A stretch of DNA of 64,000 nt from Eupeodes corollae (taxonomy: Eukaryota > Arthropoda > Insecta > Diptera > Syrphidae), in contig NC_079148.1 of assembly GCF_945859685.1 (NCBI RefSeq), forward strand, positions 124,887,621 to 124,951,620, given 5' to 3'. Position numbers and translations under genes: made by a program. The notes beneath the pieces were generated by a model, which was not told where the DNA came from, searched no databases, and saw only the letters and a list, made by a program, of their open reading frames with translations. Below, piece after piece: positions 12,013 through 24,417 of the stretch (the first letter of the stretch is position 1; every line of letters begins with the position of its first letter).

Positions 12013-15000
12013 ATATGTACCAAGATCAGAAGGAAAAGCCAAAACGAATTAAATTTCAAAATATAGAATACATTTAGCAAACGGCACCCGCCATTAGGGA
12101 AGAGCTCAAGGTAGACAAATAACTTTAAAACCAAATTTATGTAAATGAGGGCAACCGAAGGAGTACACAAAATAACAGGGAAACAGACACATTTACCCAA
12201 AACCATAAGTAAAAATTATTAAACAGAAACAGAAATTGTGATTAACAATTTTAGTTTATTTCAGCTGAAGGATTCACTTTCAATATAATATATGCACATT
12301 TCAACAATGTAGCCTTATATGTTTAAATTTCAGTTATTTTCTAAACGGTTTTTAAACTTACATCGTTAAAATTCCACTGACTAGTGCAATAAGTGCTTCA
12401 GTTCAAATCCATTCATTGAGCGTTCACTTAGACGTATACGTATTTTTTCTATAAATCTTTCTCTTTAATTGCGAAGTGTTTCATTAACATCACATATTCA
12501 CATCATTCTATAGCTTCACTGGTCAACATTTATTCAAGACATAAAACATTTTTATCTGTAGGTGGCATTTTTGGACTTGGAATCAATATACCCTTCACAG
12601 GCACTACAAATGTAAATTCCTTACCAACAAACAAAATTTGTTGATTTTGACTTTAGAATACAAATCTAAATCAGACCCACCCTATTTTGGAGGGTAGTTT
12701 TTATTTTGTATCTATGTGTACATAATATTGCCTATACTATGAGGATTATTGAATTAAATGGAATTGTAAATTTTTCACAGAATTTCACTGCCACGCGCTC
12801 CGTAATTTTTGGAAATAAGATACGTACAATTCAGTACCAATATAAATAGATATACATATACATATATTCGGTGTGCATATCTAATTGTAATATTTATTGA
12901 ATCCCCATCGAATTCTAAGAAGAGTGACATTCAATGACAAAAAAAAATATTTACTATGAACGTACATAGCTACAAATCGATCAATGTGTATTCCATTTGA
13001 AATTTATAAATCATACACGGGTTGCTTTTTTTACCTGTTATTGGATAAAATCACAATTTACAAGTGTATTTCGAATAATTGCCCGTTTTATATAAATTTC
13101 AAAAAATAAAATAAATATCATCATCAATAGATTCCCGTGGTGTAGGTAAGGTATCCATACTCCTCGTAATTCTAAACTCTCAAAGTGTGTTATTGCAATT
13201 TGAAAAAAAAAAAATTCCTTGAGAGTCTTCATTTTTATAAGCTGCAAAATGTGTAGTGTGTTTAAGAACGTGTGTTGGTTATTTTGATATGAAAGTTATA
13301 GACTTTCTTAAAATTAACAAAATCAATTTAAAATATTTAGAAGATAGATAGATATCCATCTTACTTTTTATTCCTGTCACTTCCTAAGCTAAATTATGCC
13401 AATTTTGAAAAGTGCTTCCTTGTGTTTAAAGTACAAGCACACATTTACTTGGTTTCGTTTAAATCACATCCACGTGTATCGAGCAAGAATAATATATTCT
13501 GCACTCCTGTGAAAATATCCTTATTCCGATACCTGAAGTACCTTTCAAGTAGAACATCGTGTAAATATTTAAAGCAACACGCTTATAAGACATATGGAAA
13601 GGATACAATAATAATGTATGTATGTGAAATACTCCTTTGAGAGATTGCATCAGTTATTTTAATGAAGATTAACTGAGGGTAGGTGTTGTCATACATGTAA
13701 TACCAAAACAATGTCAAAGTTGAAAGGAAGGACGAAGAACAGAGTTCAGTTGTGTAGCTAAAGCTTTTTACCACCCCCCCTAACACACTACCCGTAGATT
13801 TTAAGTCTTTTCTATTATTGTTATTGTTCGACGTGATTAAAGACATTCCCCAATAAAAATTAAGTCCTTATGGAAATTAAATTAATAACGATTTTATTTA
13901 CCAACATTAAAGTGAACAAAAAACAAAAACGCACTCAATTAACAAACAAAATACTAGAGACTATATACGACGCCAACGGTTCTCAACACGTTCCAAGCGT
14001 ATTATTGTATACGAATATCGTATCTCGTCTGGCCTAAGGATATTTTTGTATTTTGCATGCTTCTATATAAGTACGTATTCTATACAAAGTGTTTTTTTAT
14101 TTATCATTATAATCAAGAATCAAGGAGAAATTTAAGTCCTTGTTGTGTGATGTGCAACACGAATTCTGAGGAGATTTTTTCATTATATTTGTCTGTTATT
14201 TTGGTTTTGTTGTTGTCAATATTTCAATTGATTATTTCAAATGACTGGAATATTTTGAAGCAAAATGTGATGTCAATATTATTATAGGATAGGAGACATA
14301 CAAAAATTTTAAAAATATAAAATTAGCAGGAATTATTTTTACATCCCTAGAAACATCCTTTTGCTTGGTTCTTCTCTACGTCTTCGTCTTGGTTTGTCCC
14401 GAATTAGATACTCACAAATATATATGTTTTGATTTTGACGTTTAAATTAAATTATTGAATTAAAAAAGTGGGCGTGAAAAAAAAAATGCCAATTGAACTG
14501 TTGATACTACACTTTTGAACATATCCTGTGAAAAGACCAAATAGACCTACAAATTTTGTGACAATTTTTTAAAAGTACTCATACTAAGATAATCGTTTTG
14601 TTTATTTGTAATTTTCGTTTCGTTCTGATTTCGATGATAGATACAAACATTATGGCGTATTTATTTTATCTACCAACACTAACCACCAGGCATATAAAAT
14701 TCCTGTCTGAAAAGATAAATATAATGATAAATAAATAAATAAAAATTGTTGATGTTCTAGACATCAAGGAAACTCAAATTATATTCAATCAACACAGCAT
14801 GGATCATGGTGAAATCACATTGAGGTTAAGTATGTTTTTTTCTGATTCAATTATAAGAAAAGAGACAATTTTTTCTTTTTATTATAATGTTTATATGGAA
14901 TTTTCCATTCATACATAATACCTACTAATTTTAAAATTTTATAGAATTTCCCTTCTATGTATGTATGTGTATGTAAAAATATAATTATTTTAATTTCTTT

Positions 15001-15362
15001 TCCAGAATGAAAACAAATAAAATTGTTTTGTATTTTGTTGGAAATAAAATAGACATTTACTATTTAATATTACAAAAGAATTAAGTGGAATTATTGGAAA
15101 TGTATGTTTTTATTCAATACTATAGAAAAATTCGAAAAATATGTATTTGAATTTGTTGCTATCACATAAGTTAAGTGTTTAAAGCTTTAATAGGCAATAA
15201 ATTTGTGGCATATCTAGTGAACAAAATAAGTGTCTTCTAGTTTCTGGTTGTGAAATTAGTGCCTTAATAGAGGGACGATATTGTATACATTTTGAGACAC
15301 TGTAGTTCTATTGTAAACACAAATACAACACATATGAAATATTTGTTTTCATGATATTTCTT
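12013..15362. other. Long intergenic region, AT-rich
   Basis: No gene, RNA gene or clear mobile element is recognised. Small open frames (13038-13247, 13422-13846, 14057-14287) overlap on opposite strands and have no signal peptide or known motif. Confidence 0.3.
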
Positions 15363-15425
15363 TTTAACTTCCCAATGGTAATGGGTCCGATTTGTCAAAT
15401 TGAAAATTTTGACATTTATCGATGT
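15363..15425 (+). repeat. Repeat A, 5' part (split by retroelement)
   Basis: Starts AACTTCCCAATGG, then CCGATTTGTCAAATTG, and stops at ATCGATGTATT where a minus-strand retroelement begins. The element resumes at about 17466 with AACGTTTCAAGGTC, so the two pieces are one interrupted copy. Confidence 0.65.
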
Positions 15426-17465
15426 ATTGTATTGTGTTTATTAATTCACTTTGGTTGGTTTACAATGCTTACAATTATAATTTAAGTAGAAGACGTTAAA
15501 GATAAAAACATATCATTTATCTCAATTAATTAATATTAAAAGGTAGCTACTAAGGCAAAATATAATAATGAGCTAATTCATTATATAAAAAAAATCAGAA
15601 TAATTTAAAACAAAAATGTATTAATTAAGTGATTTTAGTAGTTATATAAAAAAATAACAGCAAAAAATATATAATAAAGAATAAAAACATAGTGATCTTC
15701 CAAATAACCATAGTTTTCTATGTAACCCTAACAAAACAAATTATGAGACACTCTTTAGATTAGCTTACAGTTGGAGCTAGTGGCGAATGCTTATCTTGAC
15801 AAAATTATCGACATATTTGCGTGCAAGGTGTTAGAAAGAAATGAATTTTTTTTTTGTTTTATAAATTAATTTATTATAGATAATAAGGTTTCAATTTGTA
15901 CGTGATCGTAACCAAACAGCCATGACCTTACACTTTGTAGGAAAATAGACAATACTCTAAGACTTCTTATTGAGAAAGGCAATTTTTTAATAAGAGGGGA
16001 TAGATACTAAATTCATAGAATTCACTCTTAAATTGTATCGAAGATTATTTCTTATTGGTAAATATCCACTTCAAATAAAAAAACACCCTCATGAATTAAA
16101 ATAGTATAGATGTCTTAAAGGAAGAACTTTTAACTCCTAAAATAAATTAAAACTATTATGAAAGCGATTTTTTTTTACAAATTATTCTTATTACATGTTT
16201 TTGAAGAACAAGAAGCGGATTGATTTTATTTTTATAAGACCCTCCCCAACAGGTTATTCGATACTGAATTTTAGAGTGAACAATACTAAAGTAGATCATA
16301 ACAAGTATTTTTCTTGAGCAGTATAAACCAAGTGTATAAAATTGTCTGGAGCAACAAAGTAAATAATTTTTTAACGATAATGTATGTTCGGACCAATTCA
16401 TTTTACTATCAAGTATGACACCAAGGTATTTAAAGGTATTCACAATGTCTATCTGAAAGCAAAGAGTTGAACAGGGCCCCCTTGAGACAAAACTATTAGA
16501 TTCATTTACACTGAATTTAAATTTTTGGCAATCTGAGGAATGATAAAATATATCACAATCAACTAATTTAGAAGTACCTGACAGACTAAAGTACATTAGT
16601 TTTGTTTTATTACTTAATACCATTTTATTATTTGCAAACCATATTATTAACTGCAAACCAGCGTCTTAAAATATCCAAGTCTGAGTTAATGTCAGAAATT
16701 AAATTAACCACAGAACTATAACCATATGAAAAGGCCTTATCATTAGCAAATGCTGTAATTTTGCCTTTGAAATTGTGATTGAAAATAGAATGAATAAAGA
16801 TCAGAAAAAGTAATTGACCCAAAACCGAACCTTGGGGAACACCAATACTAATTTCACACAAACTACTTAAACTACTATTTATTTTCACTAATTGCTTTCT
16901 ACTGGATAAATAAGAATATAGCCAATTATAAATAAATCCACGCATTCCTGCATTTTTTAATTTTCTCAAGAGAATATTATGATCAACTAAATCTAAAGTT
17001 TTAGTTAAATCAATGAGGAGTCCAGCTGTAAACAAATTCTAGTTTATGTTTTCATAAACTTCACTGCAAAATTTTATTAACGCATCTTCAGTTGATTTAT
17101 GGGCTCTAAGTCCAAATTGAGATTCACTAAAAAAATTATTTTTATCAAGAAACTTCAAAATTCTTTTCTTGATTGCTTTTTCAAAAACTTTAAAACAAAA
17201 AGGTAACAGTGAAATAGGCCTATAATTATTCATAATGCAAGGATTTGATTTTTTGTGTAGAGGAATGACTTCAGCAATCTTGAGAGCGCTTGGAAAAACA
17301 CCACCGTAAACACTTTTATTGAAAATATATATATTGTAAGCAATTTGTTTAAAGATAAAGTTAGAACAATTATCGTTGGTCACAGAACTTGATTTTTTTT
17401 TAACTTTTTAATGATAAAAAGTTATTCACCAGGCAAAATAGGAACATAAAAATACTTTCTGTATT
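15426..17465 (-). mobile_element. Jockey-like non-LTR retroelement, 5'-truncated
   Basis: Minus-strand element inserted inside a copy of repeat A. Its 3' tail (left end) reads ACAATACAATAC on the minus strand. Its 5' end (right) stops inside the RT fingers region, as usual for target-primed insertion. A short TGTATT occurs at both junctions and may be the target duplication. The endonuclease and ORF1 are missing. The 3' untranslated part spans about 15426-16155. Confidence 0.75.
16156..17383 (-). pseudogene. Reverse transcriptase of the jockey-like element, broken
   Basis: Three consecutive minus-strand frames make up an RT. 17039-17383 holds NNYRPISLLPFCFKVFEK and ESQFGLRAHKSTEDAL. 16628-17035 holds DLTKTLDLVDHNILLRKL, IGVPQGSVLGQLLF and the catalytic box. 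16156-16656 holds the C-terminal region (WFANNKMVLSNKTKLM). The catalytic FADD box reads FAND, so one of the two essential aspartates is replaced. Frame changes separate the pieces. The family is jockey-like by the pattern of conserved blocks. It cannot be active. Confidence 0.8.
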
Positions 17466-17930
17466 AACGTTTCAAGGTCAAATAAAAGATTTTAGATACA
17501 TGTAAATAGTTCTAGAACCAGAATAGATATCTACTTCAAAAAAATTTTGTTTTACAGATAATAAGGCAAAAAGATGCAGAAAGGGCATTAACGTTTTTAA
17601 CATATTGAATATTGTAAGATTTTGAGAAAACCAATTTGACAGTTTTTTTATAAAAAATTAAAACTAGAAAAAACATTTCTCAAAGTTGATAAAAATTGAA
17701 TTTTGACTCAAATATCTTTTTAAAAAATTTAAGATTATGGCTTTCAACTAATTTTAACTTATAAGAAATATTGTTCATTCAGTAAAATTTTGAGCAAAAT
17801 CGAATTTACAGTTTTTTTTACAAAAAATAAAAACCTAAACAACAAAATTTTTAAAAGTTGGTAAAAATTGAATTTCGACTTAAAAATCTTTTTAAAAATT
17901 TGAGGTATTGGCTTTAAACTATTTTTTTAT
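17466..17930 (+). repeat. Repeat A, continuation of the split copy
   Basis: Resumes with CGTTTCAAGGTC, carries the AACCAGAATAGATATC block and about two internal units (AAAGTTGATAAAAATTG, AAAGTTGGTAAAAATTG). It lacks the 3' terminus. Confidence 0.65.
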
Positions 17931-18300
17931 ATGACATTTTCCGCAAGTCGTATAGAGCAGGTACAAAAAATCGGTTGTCATATGACTATAACACTCCGAA
18001 TTGACTGTGACAGTCGTTCTATTGTCGTTTTCCTAGAAGTAAGGTCCAATCATACCTGCGGGCCAAAGGGCTCACCAAGCAGTGAATTTTTTGGATGTAA
18101 TAGCCTCTCTTCAATTACTTGAGGGTTCGCAAAACCCAAATAGAACAATTTTGTTTATTAACATTCTCACAGGGTGAGAAATTTTGTTTAAAAAACCGCC
18201 GTCCACACCTTGTTGCAGAATCACCAATTTTGTAGTAGGTTTCAACGATTTGTATGCGTTGTTCGATAGCTAAGCGATCCATTTTAATAGATGTGAGACT
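17931..18300 (-). mobile_element. DUF4817/mariner-type transposase remnant, internally deleted
   Basis: On the minus strand an N-terminal helix-turn-helix start (MDRLAIEQRIQIVETYYKIG, then DSATRC) jumps directly to the DDE-domain phrase NVNKQNCSIW. After that come VIEERLLHPK and, in a shifted frame, MIGPYF, a stop and ENDNRTTVTVNSE. These blocks normally lie far apart in a transposase of more than 300 residues, so the middle is deleted. The rest carries stops and frameshifts. It is nonfunctional. No terminal inverted repeats were identified. Confidence 0.7.
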
Positions 18301-18489
18301 ATCAAACAAAAATTTAGTTTAATAACTTAGTTTAGATGTCGAATTCCAGCACTATACTTTTGAAACCCCAAAATGGATAACCCGCTATATCTGTTTCAAA
18401 AATGTATTGTTAATGTTTGATAGGGGTGTTTAAAGATTTTATATGATTCTTTTCATATGTATAGACAGTTTTTTTTTCTGCAAAACAAA

Positions 18490-18930
18490 TTTCGAACTCT
18501 AGATTTAATCAAATATGACATTAAGATCTTAGGAAAGTTGAAAAAAGTGGCTCAACCGATTCAGTCTGTCTGTTTGCCTGTCTGTTTGTCCTCCCCCCTA
18601 ATGCCCAAACCATTCGATTGAGTCCAAACTTTAAATATACAAATATTATGGCCAAAAATCGAAAAGTCGAATTTTCTCAAAAACGAACTAATAGATTTTT
18701 ATTAAATTTTCAAGAAGAAAACAAATATTTTCTTGTGTTACTATAAACAGTTATTTTGTTTTTTAAGTTTTCTCAAAAACTAATGAACCGATTTCAATAA
18801 TAATGTGTGCAAAAGTTCTTATACTGTCTTAATAATATTCAGTGATGAAAAATGTAACTATTTTTTTTGTGGATTTCTAAAAAAATATTATTTTTTTAAA
18901 AGAAATTCGATGTCGTTAGTTCGATAAGAA
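18490..18930 (+). repeat. Repeat B copy
   Basis: Contains AAAAAGTGGCTCAACCGATT, a CTGTCTGTTTGCCTGTCTG run, CCCAAACCATTCGATTGA, and TTTTCTCAAAAACGAACTAA. These phrases appear in the same order in the copy at 1480-2240. The 3' boundary is unclear. Confidence 0.5.
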
Positions 18931-19649
18931 ATCAAGAGTATTTTATCTTATCGAGAATAAATAATCTCCACGAAAATATTACTTATGTATATATGCCCAT
19001 ATAATTAAGTTTCGAGTTTTAGGATCTTCTTAATTTAAATTTAAATGTGAATGAAATTAATTTAAACACTTTTTTCATTCAACGAAAATTTCAAAAAAAA
19101 AAATTTGAAAAAAAAACTCGAAACCAATTTAAATCTACTTTCGAGATTAAACACATTTTTGAATGAACTCAATAGTATGGGCATTAAACATTAGAGTTGT
19201 AGTCATCAAATCATTTGGATTATTAAACAGGTACAGCAAAATTCGAGAATTCTATAAAAAAACGATATTAGAGACTGGACATGGACAACCGTTTTCTTTT
19301 GTTCGTTTCCACGAAAGTAGTTTATTTTCTGCCATAGAAAAAATTAATGGTACTGCAAATTTTTAGCTAATTAAATTTTCTTCAAAATAATTTTTGTTAA
19401 ATTGTGGCTAATACTCAATAGGCTAGAAGTTTATTTTCATTAAAAAAATTTGTTTACATTTTGTAAAATATTTTACCTTTTCGTTCAAATCGGAAAAATC
19501 TAGCAGTAAAAGTTGTGAGGATATAATAACATTTTAGCATTTTATGTTCGTAATATATTCGGAATGACAAAGATGTTTTTCAATTCTATCTGACGTACAA
19601 TGTGTACGGAAACATTTATTTTAAGTCGCTGTTTCTATGTCAATGATTC
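18931..19649. other. Intergenic, AT-rich
   Basis: No gene is recognised. Some phrases resemble eroded repeat B but cannot be bounded. Confidence 0.25.
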
Positions 19650-19735
19650 TACTGACCTTGAAACATTGAGAATCGTCAATTTGTTTTTCATTTGACAAAT
19701 CAAATTTATGACATTAAATTCCAATGGGAAGTAAA
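19650..19735 (-). repeat. Repeat A, short 5' fragment
   Basis: On the minus strand it reads ACTTCCCATTGGAATT and then a TTGATTTGTCAAATG-like phrase and CAATG TTTCAAGGTC. Only the first 80 bp or so of the element remain. Confidence 0.45.
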
Positions 19736-20766
19736 AATCGTCAGAAAACCTGTGTTATCTCTTATAGATACTCGTATTATAAGGTAAGGCCTCGATCTGA
19801 GTGTGTGTTGCAACTTTCATTTAATTTATTAAACTAACCATCAAATCAATGACAATTTAATCCCTTACTCAGAAAAGTTCTCCTTGCACTTGTTTAATAA
19901 ATATTCTGTAGGCTTGTGACGTTGATCTACTGCTTTCAATTGAAAGTTATATCAATTTACCAAAACTGTATGAAAAAATGTTAACATGCGTTTCGAGTGC
20001 TGTACGTTTTCTTCAATACAAAAATATATTAAAACAAATAAATCAATCTAATTCAACTTTGGCATCTTCCGCCACTCTTCGTATAAATAGTCCAATATTT
20101 GCTTTCATCTTCAAATGTTATACCCTATATAATGTTCATAATGTTGCTTGGAACTAAAAGAACACCGAATACCTGTGCTTTTATTTGTATACCGGGATAT
20201 GTTTAAATAAAAATTGATTCTAAACAATACAATATCTATAACGAAAACATTTATAGCCTTATATTGCTATCAAATCAAATGGAATGTCTATAGATACAAT
20301 TGTTGGCTGCAGATATGTACATCCTTTAGCATTTCTTGATATTTAACTGTTATCGTTTTACTATTGTTATTTTTATGATATTTTTTAAGCTGATTATTTT
20401 TGTACCAAACGAACCCCTTGGCTTAGCCTTGAATATCTTAAGATTCGTACACGTGCTAAAGAAGAACAAGCACTAAGACAACAACTTATCAAAAAATACA
20501 AAAAAAATAGAATAGAAAGAAAATATCGAAGATTCATTTTTCTTTTTTATTTATTAAAACCTATGAAGTCTTTATTGCTGTTGATGCGTCAATCAAGCGG
20601 CGTTTTGCTTTATTTATGTTGATGTTGATTTTGTTGTTGTTTTTTTTTTGTTGTTTGTTCGCATTATGAAGGCAGGTTCTATGGCTCATGATTGTTACAT
20701 GGCATTTTTTGCATTTTTAATTTGCCTTTTTGCCTTGCCTCACCATCAACATCATCATCATAATCC
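19736..20766. other. Intergenic, 3' flank of the 20.8 kb gene
   Basis: No gene is recognised. A poly-T and TTG-rich stretch (20600-20660) and a CATCATCATC run (20745-20765) lie just after the stop codon of the minus-strand gene. Confidence 0.3.
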
Positions 20767-21046
20767 TTACAGCAATAATCCCGAATTGATGGTCAATGGG
20801 GCAGCAGCAATGCGTGTGCTCAAGATTGGTGTACGAATAATTGGACTTGACAGGGTCAAAGATGGTGCGGCTAAAGAAATGGCTGGTCCTATGATTCCAG
20901 CTGGAGCAGCCAAAGCCACAGCGATGATGCAGAAGAATACCAGCTTGAAAATAAAATATTGATAAATCTTAATCCTTTAGCCAAAAATTTGATATTAAAG
21001 ATTTATCCTGGATTTTTGTAGGGATGTAACTTACGTATTTGAACAT
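20767..21046 (-). CDS. Short secreted MFK-type protein, repeat-less relative of the GL-repeat family
   Basis: Exon 1 (21035-21046) encodes MFKY and ends at GTAAG. Exon 2 (20767-20943) follows a TTTTCAAG acceptor in phase 0 and runs 58 codons to TAA, giving 62 residues. The start MFKYLVFFCIIAVALA is a signal peptide, with likely cleavage before APAGIIGP. The mature part is rich in Pro, Ala, Ile, Leu and Ser. It ends IAAAPLTINSGLLL. The phrase PLTINSGL also occurs in the two larger GL-repeat proteins (49889 and 53695) immediately before their pentapeptide repeats. This gene therefore looks like a family member whose reading frame stops where the repeats should start. Either it was truncated or it keeps the ancestral short form. 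The only longer open frame here lies on the opposite strand and is a shadow. Confidence 0.75.
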
Positions 21047-21138
21047 CTTGTTGTAGTTCTTGATTTCTTTAACTTGAATGGTGTTGAAAGTTAGAAGCTT
21101 TGAGATGATTTGATAATTTAAGACTTGTGAGTATGAGA

Positions 21139-21148
21139 TTTATATATC
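21139..21148 (-). promoter_or_regulatory. TATA box of the 20.8 kb gene
   Basis: On the minus strand TATATAAATC lies about 95 bp upstream of the ATG at 21046, matching the spacing of the gene at 2687. Confidence 0.5.
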
Positions 21149-21149
21149 A

Positions 21150-22300
21150 TTTGATTTTCCATGGAAGTTGAAAGCTGATCCAACGACATTGATGGGGCTG
21201 TGCGTAAATGGCCTTGATGTTGAGTGTTAAATAACATTAGATAAACATTGATGCTAAGCTCCAATTGTTACTAGGTTTACCATTATGTACAGTAGATATA
21301 TAAGCATCTTAAAAATAAGAATTATGGATGAAAATTGCAACAAGTTGGTTGGGAAGGAGGGTATATGATTATTGAATTTTAGGCGAGACATTGAGTGTGC
21401 AAAGTCTAAGTTGTTGCTGGAATTGGTTACAATCGAGTTAAAATTAAGATGATATGAGATATATTTGAAGAGCATTTTCGTCAAAACTTATATCTTATGG
21501 ATTTTTAAGAGTAAAAGTATTTGTACACACTTTCCAAAAACTCTTGAATTGCATGTAATACAAATGTTCTTCTTTTCAAATATAGTATAAGCACCATAAA
21601 TAAACTTAAATATTTCCTTAGAAACACAAATATTTAAACTTTATTGTAGGTTTTAGGTACTTTGAATTTAATCAAATATATACTTTTACTTAACATTGCA
21701 ATTAATTAAGAAATGTGTCATCAACATCAATACGAAGAAGGCAGATCTCAAAAATATGAGTTTCTCTGATATGTTTAGAACTGTGGTCAGTATATGTCGG
21801 TACTTGCCACGGTGTTGGAAAAATGCGTATGATTGATGAACACTTAATAGCCCAAGTGTAACTTTCTTATCTGACAGTAGGTTGCAAGATTTTACGTTGT
21901 ACGCAAATATCTCAAGAAAAAGTGACGCAATATTGATTTAAATTAAATTCTGTTTTGCAACTTGTTAAAATTTGAATGAATTTAAAAAAAAATCAACAAA
22001 CATTTTAAAATGAACAAAGTGTTCCATAAATGAAGTTTTTGAAATCTTGTTAAATAGAAAAAAACACACTTACAGTTTAAAGAAAATCATACTAAAAATA
22101 GTTACTACTAAATAAGTTTTAGAAAGAGTGTCTTGAAAGAAAAAAGGTTTAACTTTAATTTATTGATTGCATACTTTAGATTAGAAGTTCTTTAAAGTAC
22201 AGTTGGTCTTATAAAAAAAAAAACATTTGCACATTTTAAGAAACCAGTATAGGTAGCATCCCAACTTATTTTTAAAATATTTGTTTTTACTGAGAACTTA
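21150..22300. other. Intergenic, upstream of the 20.8 kb gene
   Basis: No gene is recognised. The 76-codon frame at 21254-21484 (minus) has no signal peptide or known motif. Confidence 0.3.
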
Positions 22301-22941
22301 AATGTTCACATAGGAAGTTATTGTAATCGGTCCGATTTGTCGAATTGAAAATGTTGACATTTTTCGATGTTTTAAAGTCCCTATAGTCGAAATAAAAGTT
22401 TTTAGAGAGATGTCCGTGCGTACGTCTGTAAGTACATTCGTACATCCGTACGTTCGCGAAGTTAAGTTCGACGCTCATAGTTCAAGAAATAGTAGAATAT
22501 TTTACGAACAAAAAATGATTTTATCTCCAAAATAATTTTAAGCAATGAAGACATCTGGTAAAATGTTGAGAAAAATTGACATTTTTTTTTATAAAAATAA
22601 GAACCTAAAAAAAGCTTTGCTAAAAGTTGGTAAAATTATATTTTCAACTCAAATATCTTTTCAAAAATTAAAAATATTGCCTTCAAACCTATTTTATCTC
22701 ACAGAAAATATTGATTTCATTCAGTTTATTTTTTTATAAAAATCCAACAGTCCGTTTTTTTCATAAGAAAAATAGAATCTACAAAAAATTTGGTGAAAAT
22801 TGATGTTCGGTTCCTGATATCTCGTGATGAATAGAAGTTATTGACTTCAAATTAATTTCATTCATCCAATATTTTAAATTCAAAATACAACGTACAACTT
22901 TTTTAACAAAACACGACAAACCTACAAACCTTTTAAGCTTT
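22301..22941 (+). repeat. Repeat A, internally shortened copy
   Basis: Starts TTCACATAGGAAGTTATTG and has the GTACGT-rich segment. It skips part of the AACCAGAAGAG block and then carries two to three internal units. It ends near CCTACAAACCTTTTAAG, just short of the ATGGGAAGTT terminus. Confidence 0.6.
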
Positions 22942-23399
22942 TATAACTACTAACTCTTTTCAAAAGCTAAAATTTTTGCACTTGTTTCATTATTGCTGTC
23001 TTAGAACATGCTTAACCACAAGTGCCTTGGGTTTGTAAAGTGTGAATTAAAAATATTTACCAAATGTGTAGTCAATTTCAATTTTAACAATTTTAATACA
23101 TTATTGAATTGTGTATTGTTCGGTTTTTTTTAAATAACGTACTTTTTAATTGTAAAAACCAAGGGATAACATCTTCAAAAGTGACAAGTAAGTGAAAAAT
23201 TAAGAAGCGATAATTATTTAAAAATAAGTCCTATTTATTTGCCATTCAAACAAAAATTCATACAATTTAGTACAAACAAATGACGATGTTAACTTTTCCT
23301 CTTTCGAAAGATCTCCAATGACGATAATGTCAAAGGTACTAAATCGCTAAAGCGTTACAATAACATTTGTCTAACGACATTATTTAATACTAGGAAGAG
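22942..23399. other. Intergenic, AT-rich
   Basis: Nothing is recognised. Confidence 0.25.
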
Positions 23400-23760
23400 C
23401 TGTTATTGACCGTTGTCTGTCTCGCTGTGTCAGGAGCCGCTGCAAGCTTTCAGTTCTAGTTTCCCGCGCACGGGTTCGCGTGTTATTAGCTCTATTTCCT
23501 TCAAGTCACTGCGAGAGCTCGGTGCTTGACTGTCGTTCGTATAACTGCGATGATCTGCCATTTTGCTCTGCAAGTCGAAGTGAAGGATCAGTGCTACATT
23601 CTCTTGCCCGTGTTTGTGAAATCCTAGCCCTATTTTCAGCAAGTCGCTGAGAGTGCTCAGCACTTGACTGTCGTTCGTATATGGCTGCGACAATCTTACA
23701 TTTTCTCTGGTTCGCGATTGGCACGCGTACAGTCTCATACTTTCCAGATGATCTGCATTT
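23400..23760 (-). mobile_element. Possible Helitron-like coding remnant (Arg/Glu/Ser repeats)
   Basis: A GC-rich patch in AT-rich surroundings. One minus-strand frame reads YERQSSAEHSQRLAENRAR, then TRARECSTDPSLRLAEQ, then YERQSSTELSQ, a stop, and further on TRTRARETRTESLQRLL. This is a degenerate repeat of about 24 residues built on RxRE...QRLAxxR. Such repeats are known from the N-terminal part of insect Helitron replicase/helicase-type proteins. No helicase or Rep motif and no Helitron end is present, so the identity is an inference. The frame carries stops and frameshifts. Confidence 0.35.
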
Positions 23761-24057
23761 TCAGAATAAGAATCTCCAATAGGACGAACTTTTAGTAATC
23801 TCGCTTGTGAACTATTCTTAGATAGCTTTGACCATCTTCTTCTAATAATATTGCTATAAAGGATATTTATTTTAAATCAGAGAAATTAAGAATAAACTAA
23901 TAACTAAAAATGAACTAATAATAATAATAATGAAAAAGAAATTATTCAAATTCTGAAATCTGAAAAGAACTTTGAAAATATTATGAAAAAGTTTGATTCT
24001 TAATACTAAAACTAAGTAGCTCTAAAAAGAAATTTTTAGGCGAAGCATACAAATGTG

Positions 24058-24220
24058 TTAAAAAAAATCTAAATATTCAATGTCGCTTGCGTGCACTGCA
24101 AGGAGCCGATCGCGCGAATGAGGCGCGCGGTTCATAATGGTGCACCCCCTTATTCCGCACTGCCCCTCTCTCAACGAGTTAGTTACTCGATGCGCTGCTG
24201 GGCGGCCGCCGCTGGCATGT
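24058..24220. other. GC-rich island of unknown origin
   Basis: About 160 bp rich in CG dinucleotides (GATCGCGCGAATGAGGCGCG, GGGCGGCCGCCGCTGG) between AT-rich flanks. The base composition is close to the patch at 23400-23760, so the two may be parts of one decayed element. No function can be assigned. Confidence 0.3.
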
Positions 24221-24417
24221 ATTTTTATTTTTATTTCATGATATCTTTTTAATGGAATGTCCGATATCAATAGTTCCAAAAGTATCAGGTATTGAGACAG
24301 TCTTGAATACTAAATTATTTATTTGGATACAAATTTATAAATGATATGGATAACACGGTCTGATTTTGATCGGCATTTCTATAAATCAAATAAATATAAA
24401 AAAGTAGTTATAAAGGG

